Assembly: GCF_002632585.1 (NCBI RefSeq)
Contig: NZ_NIBV01000002.1
Coordinates: 2,012,208 to 2,076,207, forward strand
Length of the DNA: 64,000 nt
Direction of reading: 5' to 3'
Origin: Xenorhabdus szentirmaii DSM 16338
GTDB taxonomy: Bacteria; Pseudomonadota; Gammaproteobacteria; Enterobacterales; Enterobacteriaceae
Shown here: one piece after another, positions 57,493 to 64,000 of the stretch
How the letters are laid out: each line of letters starts with the position of its first letter
Numbering within the stretch: position 1 is the first letter of the stretch
Program-made: the position numbers and the translations under genes
The notes under the pieces: model-generated
The model's input: the letters and a program-made list of their open reading frames with translations, nothing else
What the model was told of the DNA's origin: nothing
Databases searched by the model: none

Positions 57493-60400
57493 CTATTTTA
57501 CCGGCAACAGTGTTTTGACTGCCCCGTAAGTTTTTCCGCCAATCGTAATTTGCCGTGAACGGTGATCGCCAAACTCATGCACGAAACGTTGCGTCCCTTC
57601 TTCCAGCGGAATAATCACCATATTCTGGGCTTGATATGCCCGTTTGAGCACATCGCCGACCATGCCACCATCCCACGGCCCCCAGTTTATTGAACGAATG
57701 ACGGAACGCATTGCCTGCCCCTGTTTGTCCTTGAAAGGCAGGAAGGCAAATTTATTCAATGTCTCGTTTGCCAGCGAATAGTCTGTCTGCCCGGCATTGC
57801 CGAAGAAACCGGCTACCGATGAAAACAGCATGATGTGGCGCAAAGAGGTGCAATCCAGGCCACGGCACACATTTTCAAGCCCTTTGACTTTGGCATTAAA
57901 GACCGAATGTAAGTCTGCCAGTGTTTTCTTTTCAATACGCTTGTCCGCCAGATTTCCCGCGCCATGGATAAAGCCGGTTATCTGCCCGAACTGCCGTTGT
58001 GCCTTGTCCAGTGCACTCTTTACCTGACCTGAATCGGTGATGTCACAATGCAGGTACATCACCCGCGCCCCTGATTGCTCGATTTCCTGCAATGTCTCAT
58101 TGATTTCATCAATGTGGAACAAGCGACCCAGCATGTTGTTCACCTTAACCGGTGTCGGCTGAATGCCCTGGGCTTGCAGGTGCTCAATGGCGGCAGTTTT
58201 GCGTTCATCCAGTGTATTCCTGCCTATGGACCATGCCGGCAATGGCGCTGTGATATCAGTGCGCCCGAGCAGAATGAACGTCGCCTGACTCTGTTTCGCC
58301 AATGCAATGACACAGTGTGCAGTAATACCCCGTGCCCCTCCGGTCACCAGTACAACATCCTGCCGGTTAAGCGAATGGGCAGAAGAAGCCAATGGCAATA
58401 CCGGTTCTTCTGCCAACGCCAGTGTCATGCGTTCACCCGTGGCACTGCGCCCTATTTCTGCCAAATCCGTGCGGGTGTCCTTTAGTTCCTCCATCACTAT
58501 CTTTGCAACATCGCTGTTGCTGATCCTGGAATCAATATCTACCGTTCGGCAGAAAGTATTTCCCCATTCGCTGTTCAGCGATTTGGCCAATCCGGTGACC
58601 CCCGCAGAAACAACCGGCAAGTATTCACGCCCGGAAGTCAGGAGTTCACCATCACCACGCATGACCACCATGAAGTAGCCAGATGAGGTTCCATTACCAT
58701 TCAGGCTGCCTTGCAGGCGTTTTGCCAACAGGAACGTCGTTTCAACGGAGCGGTAATCCTGCTCATTGAATACATCGGTCAATGTATCAACAGCTTGTTT
58801 CGGAGCCTGTAAATAGATGACACCGTCAATCGCACCAGATTGTTGCTCAATCTCTGCCAGCACAGCATTCAGCGCAGTTTCATTTCCCATTAGGGCCGGA
58901 TTTTGCCTCAGGCTCAGAACCGCAACGCGTTGCCCCTGCTGCCTGAGGGCGTTAACGATACTCTCCGCGGTGGCTGTTCCTTCATCAGCCACCAGCCAGC
59001 GTTTAGGGGACGAAAATACACCCGATGAACAATCCGGCATCGGCAGGGTTTGTTTCACAACGGTAAAGCGTGAAACGGGAGAATCCGCAAAAAGTTCTTT
59101 TTCATTTTTGAATTCATTTTTTAATGCCACAGCATTATTCAGTTCAGGCTGAACCGCAAGTGAGACTATCCGTTGCGATTCAGCTAACGGCTTTTTTACG
59201 CTGTCATTCCCGGAAAGTGTCTCGGTAGAGGTCACAAATCCCAAAGCGCGCAATTTTACCGACGAACCGCCATTTTCAGGCTCTCGGCTGACAGTGGGTT
59301 GTCGGCCCGCATTGACTTCCGGCTCATGCCCCTTATTGCGTAAGGTACCGATTATTTCGTCGATCACCTGTTTGAAGAACTGGCTCATTTTGACAATGGT
59401 ACTCAGAGAATCCACTTCAAAGTCTTTCAATTCGTTATTTCTGAAAGATTCGCTGTCCATGCCAGTATTTGCGGAGAGCACATCCAACATTGCACCAAAA
59501 ATTTCCAGCCGTTTAATGGAGTCAATGCCTAAATCCGCCTCCAGATCCATATCTGTGCTGATCATATCCTGCGGATAACCGGTCCTGTCACTGACAATAT
59601 TAATCAATTGGCTGATGATGTTTTCTTCTGTGTTCTTTTCCAGTTGTTTGATTTGTTTCTCGACCTTAGGGCTGAGCACCTTCACCTGCACGCTGATTTC
59701 CTCATTTGCTTTCGGCATTTCAGGGACAACCGGACGCGCTGTTTCCACCTTTTCCTTTATTTCCGGTATGACTACCGGCTGAATTTTCAATACCGGCGCA
59801 GGTTCGGGTTCAGCAACCGTAACCGGTGCTGCCATCACAGGCGGGGTTATTTCTGTTTGTATTTCTGTCTGTATTTCTGCCTGTATTTCTGTTTGTATTG
59901 TTGCGGGTGCTTCTGCCTGTACCCTTTGTTCTGTTTTAGCTGGCGCGGAATATTCAACAACAGGCTGGGCCAGACGATTCATTGATCCCACCACAGAGGC
60001 AGGCTGCCCTGACTGAAACAGATTTTGTTGCGTCACAAAATAACGCTCATGGTTGATGTGGTACAGTTCAAGATTTCTGTCCAATAATTGGACACTCTGG
60101 CTCAGGCTGGAAAGCATCGCCGGCAAGTTCGAGTGATCCTTGCAACTTTCCAACAAACTATATTGTTTCTCCAACAGCGTATTCAGCAGTTGGATATATT
60201 CTGTCTGATTGGCTTGGAATTGTTGATGCAGTTGGCTCATGACTTGCTGAGCCTGCAACAATCCATTTAATGTGTTCGCCTCTGGGCGGTTTTCACTCGG
60301 TTGGTTATTCTGTTCCATGGGATCATCTCGTCTTTGAATAATTGTCAGCATGTTCTGTTGGATAACAGTTTGTTGGGTAACGTCTTGTTGGGTAACGTTC

Positions 60401-63400
60401 TGTTGAATAACACATTCTGGAATCATTTGTTCAGGTTCAACTTCCATCGGCACCTTGTCTTCTGATGGTGTTAATGGAGAAGCAGTGACTGATGCAGATT
60501 CAGGTACAGCTACAGATTCGGGTGCAGGTATGGATTCCGCAATAAATTGCTCAACAGCAGCATGATCTCCGTCACGCAAAGCATGTTGACGTCGCGCCTG
60601 ATTTTTCTGGGAAAAAAAGAACCCGCCGCTCAGCTTGAATGTCAGGCGTTTACTCTTGTCTTCTTCTATCGGTTGGATTCGGACATGCCGGTTGATGTCC
60701 CGCAGACTGATGCCTTCTGCCAGCAGCCTTGCCTGAGCACGGGCAAATTGCAAGCGCTCTTCTCCTTTATCCGTGGGATTGACGGAAATCACCACATGTT
60801 CTTTATCTTTCAGGATATCGGATACGAGCTTGCCCAATACGCCTTTCGGCCCGACTTCGACAAACAGCCTTCCCCCCTGCTGGTAGATGGCTTCAATGGT
60901 TTGGCGAAATTTCACGGGTTTGATCAATTGTTCTGCCAGCAAGTCCCGGATATCCGGCGCCGCACTGCCATAAAGCCCCGCTGTTGCACTGGAAAACAGT
61001 TTGCATTGTGGCGGATTGAACGTGATATCCGCCAAACGTTCCCGGTAAGGCTGATAAGCAGATTGGATAAATTCAGTATGAAACGCCGCAGACACAGGTA
61101 AGATCCGGCAATTCAGGCCTGTTTTTTTCAACTCATCATTAAGTTGGTGGATAAGGGCGGTTGCCCCGCCAAAGACAACTTGCTGATCCGAGTTATCATT
61201 GGCTATCACAAGACCGGCATAACGTTTTAATATGTCTGTGCGCTGTGCCTGTGTCAGGGAAGCCGCCAACATGGCACCAGAATCCTGCCCCATGCCACGA
61301 TGCATGCTGGCAGATGCCGCAGCCCAGCCTCTGGCAAGGGATACTTTGTAGAAATCTTTCTCAGAAAGCACACCCGCTGCCCACAATGCCGTCACTTCAC
61401 CATAACTATGCCCTGCGACAAAATCAGGCTTGAACCCCATGCTGTGCAAGATATTGAAATAACCGGCGCTGATAGCGCCCAACGCAGGCTGGGCATTGGC
61501 GGTATCCGTCAGCTGTTGTTGCTGTGCCTGAGATTCTTCCTGTGAAAACGGAGGAACCGGATAGATGGTGGTTGACAGTTCACGGCCTGATTCATTGATG
61601 GCGATATCATCCAATGTTTCCAATGATTGACGCATCTCAGGGTAATCATTGGCGACATCACGCGCCATATTGACATGCTGGGAGCCTTGGCCGGGAAATA
61701 AGGCAACGATTTTTCCATTGAGGTTTTTCCCTTGCGGCCGGAAAGAGATCCCACGCGGGTGTTCCCAGCCCGATGAGCTATTTTTTTGCAATTGTTGAAT
61801 TGCAAGGGTTAGCAGTTCAACAGTCTGCTCGACGGATTCAGAAACAAACAGCAATCTGGCCTGCCGGGGCAATAAATCATCCATATTTTGTTGTTCGAGA
61901 TGTCGGCGAATGGCGTTATCTGACCGCCCTTCCCTGAAACAGGAAAGCGCCTTTTCACATTCAGCCAGCAATTCCGCAGAACTATTGCCCCTGAACAACA
62001 TGATCCACGGAGATTCATTCAGTCTGTAGCGGCCATGTGTATTCTTTTCATATTCTTCCAGAATGGCGTGGAAGTTAGTCCCGCCGAAACCAAATGCACT
62101 CAATGCCGCACGGCGTGGAACAAGGCTGAATGGGCGCAGCCAAGGCCTGGTTTCACTGTTGACATAAAAAGGGCTGTTTTCTGCCTTCAATAAGTGGGTC
62201 GGTTTATCTACATTAATGGTGGGAGGCAAAACTTTATGGTACAACGCCAGCGCCACTTTCATCATAGATGCTGCACCGGCAGCACAGCGGGTATGACCAA
62301 TCTGAGACTTGATACTGCCGATTGCAACTGATTTAGGGGATACCTGATGTTCACCAAATACCGCATGCAGGCTTTTCAGTTCTGTATCATCACCTGATGC
62401 TGTACCTGTACCGTGAGCTTCCACTAATTGGATGTCATTGGGCAATATTCCCGCACGGGTATATGCCCGTTTCAATGCCTTAATCTGCCCTTCCTGACGA
62501 GGGGCGAAGATACTTTTTGCCCGCCCATCGCTGGAAGCTTCGAGGGATTTGATGACAGCATAGATTCTGTCTCCGTCCAACTCTGCATCTTCAAGCCGTT
62601 TCAGCACTAACATGCCTACACCGTCACCCAGCATCATGCCATCCGCGCTCTGATCAAAAGGACGGCACAGGTGATTTTTTGACAGCGCGGGGGTTTTGCT
62701 GAAGCACAGAAATGAAAAAACGGAGTTTTCTAAATTAATGCCACCCGTTAATACCGCATCACAGCTGCCGGAATACAATTCACCCATGGCGGCTTTAATG
62801 GCCGCAAGGCTACTGGCACAAGCAGCATCAACCATATAAGATGTGCCCCCCAGATCGAAATAACTGGCAATCCGGCCACAGGCGACATTTCCCAAAAAGC
62901 CGGGAAAACTGTCTTCATTCCATTCAAGATATAAACCATGGGAGCGTTCAATAATATCATCGGCCACTTTTTCTGACAGACCGGATTTAATCATTATGCG
63001 ACGCAAATAAGGTGCTTGCTGACGTGCGGCCAATGAAAATGAAGTATTGCCATTTCCCGCACCACCTAAAATAACGCCAATACGATTGCGATCAACTTTG
63101 TTATTTTCCCGGCCGATCAACCCTGCGTCCTGCATAGCCTGTTTGGCAACATGAAGCGCAAATAACTGTGCGGTGCTTATTGAATCAATAATAGCCGGCG
63201 GAATTTTGAATTCCACGGGATCAAAATCAATTTCCGGGACAAAGCCAGCACGATGACTATAGGTTTTATCAGCCGCCATTGGATTAGGATCGTAAAAATC
63301 CGCTTTTCGCCAATATTCATCTTCTGACTTATTTGTGATATCGGTCAATGAATCCTTTTTATTTATGATGTTCTGCCAGAATTTATAGAGATTCGGCGCA

Positions 63401-63480
63401 TCAGGAAAATGACTCGCCATACCAACGATCGCAATATCCCCACGAATTTTTCTATCATGTAAAAAATATGTCTCAGACAT
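57493..63480 (-). CDS. fclC: PUFA-synthase-like PKS KS-AT-ACP-KR
   Basis: 1995 residues from ATG 63480, which is preceded by GAGGA; an in-frame TTG at 63507 is less likely. Ketosynthase about 15-480 with Cys in DAACASSLAA (near 217), VEAHGTGT and GHTRCAAGAAS. Acyltransferase about 590-900 with FPGQGSQH and GHSYGEV (near 692). One acyl carrier protein near 1317 (DLGIDSIKRLEI). Ketoreductase about 1700-1990 (VTGGARGI). It is PfaA-like, but I see one ACP rather than the tandem row usual in PUFA synthases. Long low-complexity linkers carry 15-nt and 12-nt repeats. It starts the polyamine chain with FclD and FclE. It is the first fcl gene in the window on this strand; a terminator-like hairpin upstream suggests it may head its own transcript. 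Confidence 0.9.
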   Translation of the reverse strand: MSETYFLHDRKIRGDIAIVGMASHFPDAPNLYKFWQNIINKKDSLTDITNKSEDEYWRKADFYDPNPMAADKTYSHRAGFVPEIDFDPVEFKIPPAIIDSISTAQLFALHVAKQAMQDAGLIGRENNKVDRNRIGVILGGAGNGNTSFSLAARQQAPYLRRIMIKSGLSEKVADDIIERSHGLYLEWNEDSFPGFLGNVACGRIASYFDLGGTSYMVDAACASSLAAIKAAMGELYSGSCDAVLTGGINLENSVFSFLCFSKTPALSKNHLCRPFDQSADGMMLGDGVGMLVLKRLEDAELDGDRIYAVIKSLEASSDGRAKSIFAPRQEGQIKALKRAYTRAGILPNDIQLVEAHGTGTASGDDTELKSLHAVFGEHQVSPKSVAIGSIKSQIGHTRCAAGAASMMKVALALYHKVLPPTINVDKPTHLLKAENSPFYVNSETRPWLRPFSLVPRRAALSAFGFGGTNFHAILEEYEKNTHGRYRLNESPWIMLFRGNSSAELLAECEKALSCFREGRSDNAIRRHLEQQNMDDLLPRQARLLFVSESVEQTVELLTLAIQQLQKNSSSGWEHPRGISFRPQGKNLNGKIVALFPGQGSQHVNMARDVANDYPEMRQSLETLDDIAINESGRELSTTIYPVPPFSQEESQAQQQQLTDTANAQPALGAISAGYFNILHSMGFKPDFVAGHSYGEVTALWAAGVLSEKDFYKVSLARGWAAASASMHRGMGQDSGAMLAASLTQAQRTDILKRYAGLVIANDNSDQQVVFGGATALIHQLNDELKKTGLNCRILPVSAAFHTEFIQSAYQPYRERLADITFNPPQCKLFSSATAGLYGSAAPDIRDLLAEQLIKPVKFRQTIEAIYQQGGRLFVEVGPKGVLGKLVSDILKDKEHVVISVNPTDKGEERLQFARAQARLLAEGISLRDINRHVRIQPIEEDKSKRLTFKLSGGFFFSQKNQARRQHALRDGDHAAVEQFIAESIPAPESVAVPESASVTASPLTPSEDKVPMEVEPEQMIPECVIQQNVTQQDVTQQTVIQQNMLTIIQRRDDPMEQNNQPSENRPEANTLNGLLQAQQVMSQLHQQFQANQTEYIQLLNTLLEKQYSLLESCKDHSNLPAMLSSLSQSVQLLDRNLELYHINHERYFVTQQNLFQSGQPASVVGSMNRLAQPVVEYSAPAKTEQRVQAEAPATIQTEIQAEIQTEIQTEITPPVMAAPVTVAEPEPAPVLKIQPVVIPEIKEKVETARPVVPEMPKANEEISVQVKVLSPKVEKQIKQLEKNTEENIISQLINIVSDRTGYPQDMISTDMDLEADLGIDSIKRLEIFGAMLDVLSANTGMDSESFRNNELKDFEVDSLSTIVKMSQFFKQVIDEIIGTLRNKGHEPEVNAGRQPTVSREPENGGSSVKLRALGFVTSTETLSGNDSVKKPLAESQRIVSLAVQPELNNAVALKNEFKNEKELFADSPVSRFTVVKQTLPMPDCSSGVFSSPKRWLVADEGTATAESIVNALRQQGQRVAVLSLRQNPALMGNETALNAVLAEIEQQSGAIDGVIYLQAPKQAVDTLTDVFNEQDYRSVETTFLLAKRLQGSLNGNGTSSGYFMVVMRGDGELLTSGREYLPVVSAGVTGLAKSLNSEWGNTFCRTVDIDSRISNSDVAKIVMEELKDTRTDLAEIGRSATGERMTLALAEEPVLPLASSAHSLNRQDVVLVTGGARGITAHCVIALAKQSQATFILLGRTDITAPLPAWSIGRNTLDERKTAAIEHLQAQGIQPTPVKVNNMLGRLFHIDEINETLQEIEQSGARVMYLHCDITDSGQVKSALDKAQRQFGQITGFIHGAGNLADKRIEKKTLADLHSVFNAKVKGLENVCRGLDCTSLRHIMLFSSVAGFFGNAGQTDYSLANETLNKFAFLPFKDKQGQAMRSVIRSINWGPWDGGMVGDVLKRAYQAQNMVIIPLEEGTQRFVHEFGDHRSRQITIGGKTYGAVKTLLPVK
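59849..59896 (-). repeat. 12-nt in-frame tandem repeat in fclC
   Basis: Four near-identical 12-nt units encode (T/A)EIQ repeats (IQTEIQAEIQTEIQTEI) in the linker ahead of the acyl carrier domain. Confidence 0.85.
60352..60411 (-). repeat. 15-nt in-frame tandem repeat in fclC
   Basis: Four 15-nt units (60352, 60367, 60382, 60397) encode VIQQN/VTQQD/VTQQT-like pentads in the linker after the acyltransferase of FclC. Confidence 0.85.
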
Positions 63481-63787
63481 ACATTCCTCGTGCGTTGAAT
63501 AAAACAACCCTTGAGTTCAACATATATTCATTATTTTTAAGATGACTGTTTTGTTAGCTACGCTCACGTATTCCTGACTTCACACCGATAAACATAAAGT
63601 TGGGAATGAGTATTCTTGCTATCGCACCTAATCTTAAATGTTCATTGAATAAATCATGTTGAATTGAGTGTTTTTGCTGTCGTCCTCAGCCAGAAAAAAC
63701 AATTCCTCCTCTGCTTGTCAAAACAATCTCGATATATATGCCTCACCTTTAGGTTACAAATTTGTTAGCCATAACAAAACCTGAAAT

Positions 63788-63801
63788 TTGACCTATATCA
63801 A
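63788..63801. promoter_or_regulatory. FNR-box-like dyad upstream of fclC
   Basis: TTGACCTATATCAA matches the FNR consensus TTGATNNNNATCAA at nine of ten fixed positions. It lies about 310 nt upstream of the fclC start. Such a short site in AT-rich DNA can arise by chance. Confidence 0.3.
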
Positions 63802-63894
63802 TAAATCTTGTTTTAGACAAAGCAGATTATCGAAATATTCTGACAAGAATATTACCGGTATTTTTTATATCGTAATTTTCACTTCCTATTTGCA

Positions 63895-63955
63895 TAAAAA
63901 ATAACCAATAAAGAGCCATATACCATATATTTTAAATTATCTCTTTGCTGGTTAT
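63895..63955 (-). terminator. Terminator-like hairpin for an upstream - strand gene
   Basis: Arms at 63901-63915 (ataaccaataaagag) and 63941-63955 (ctctttgctggttat) pair over 15 bp with two mismatches around a 25-nt AT-rich loop. Read on the - strand the stem is followed by TTTTTA. It would end a transcript entering from beyond 64000. Confidence 0.5.
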
Positions 63956-64000
63956 ATTCTATTACACCAAAATAGCGTGATGCTCATAAGATTATTAGGC

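Larger units (their letters stand above)
63481..64000. other. AT-rich leader region of fclC
   Basis: 520 nt with no gene that I can support. It should hold the promoter of fclC (- strand), but I could not find a convincing -35/-10 pair. It contains an FNR-box-like dyad (63788-63801), a 10-bp dyad acaaatttgt (63756-63765) and a terminator-like hairpin near the right edge. Confidence 0.6.

Noticed and set aside
63481-63507. TTG start giving nine extra residues in FclC
   Set aside because: The ATG at 63480 has a GAGGA ribosome site directly upstream; the TTG has none.
63680-63740. TTGACA -35 element for fclC on the - strand
   Set aside because: No acceptable -10 hexamer occurs at 16-18 nt spacing.
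1-64000. A wholly new type of biosynthetic or defence system
   Set aside because: Domain order and content fit PAX and fabclavine loci throughout; the novel aspects are details such as repeats, motif substitutions and regulatory hairpins.

Overview
The window looks like part of a Xenorhabdus genome (entomopathogenic Enterobacterales, Morganellaceae). It is almost entirely two secondary-metabolite assembly lines that face each other. Both match families known from Xenorhabdus: PAX lysine-rich cyclolipopeptides and fabclavines (peptide-polyketide-polyamine hybrids related to zeamines). Gene symbols rest on domain order and content recalled from those families; no database search was possible.

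Region 1 (1-15926, + strand) is the 3' part of a PAX-type NRPS operon. It holds a 5'-truncated paxB (A-T-dual E/C-A-T plus C-terminal docking tail) and complete paxC (docking helix, C-A-T, dual E/C-A-T, dual E/C-A-T-TE). All five adenylation domains share essentially one binding-pocket code with Asp at position 278, as expected for repeated lysine incorporation. The TE would release or cyclise the chain.

Region 2 (15927-18118) is a low-GC, gene-poor gap between the converging operons. It holds a hairpin, a small secreted alpha/beta-hydrolase-like gene (- strand), a decayed IS982-family transposase fragment, and a perfect 13-bp stem acting as a likely terminator beside fclN.

Region 3 (18119-63480, - strand, read right to left) is a fabclavine operon, fclC to fclN. 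FclC (KS-AT-ACP-KR), FclD (KS-CLF-DH-DH) and FclE (PfaD enoyl reductase fused to a class III aminotransferase), with FclF (SDR) and FclG (thioester reductase), form a PUFA-synthase-like polyamine builder. FclH is a nitrilase-family amidase. FclI (A-T-C-A-T-C-A-T-E-C-A-T) and FclJ (C-A-T-C-A-T) make a hexapeptide; my pocket readings are X1-X2-D-Asn-Asn-Thr-Val/Ile-like. FclK (KS-AT-KR-ACP) extends it with malonate. FclL, a free condensation-like protein, would join the peptide-ketide to the polyamine. FclM/FclN are an ABC exporter. Many genes overlap by 4-8 nt, so translation is probably coupled.

Region 4 (63481-64000) is the AT-rich leader of fclC, with a terminator-like hairpin for an upstream - strand gene and an FNR-box-like dyad.

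The most unusual pattern is recurrent: nearly every large gene carries short in-frame tandem repeats of 15 nt (5 codons) or 12 nt (4 codons) in linkers or loops. Other points of interest are the substituted motifs in several condensation domains, two hairpins between fclC and fclD, and near-identical DNA shared by adenylation domains of paxB and paxC.
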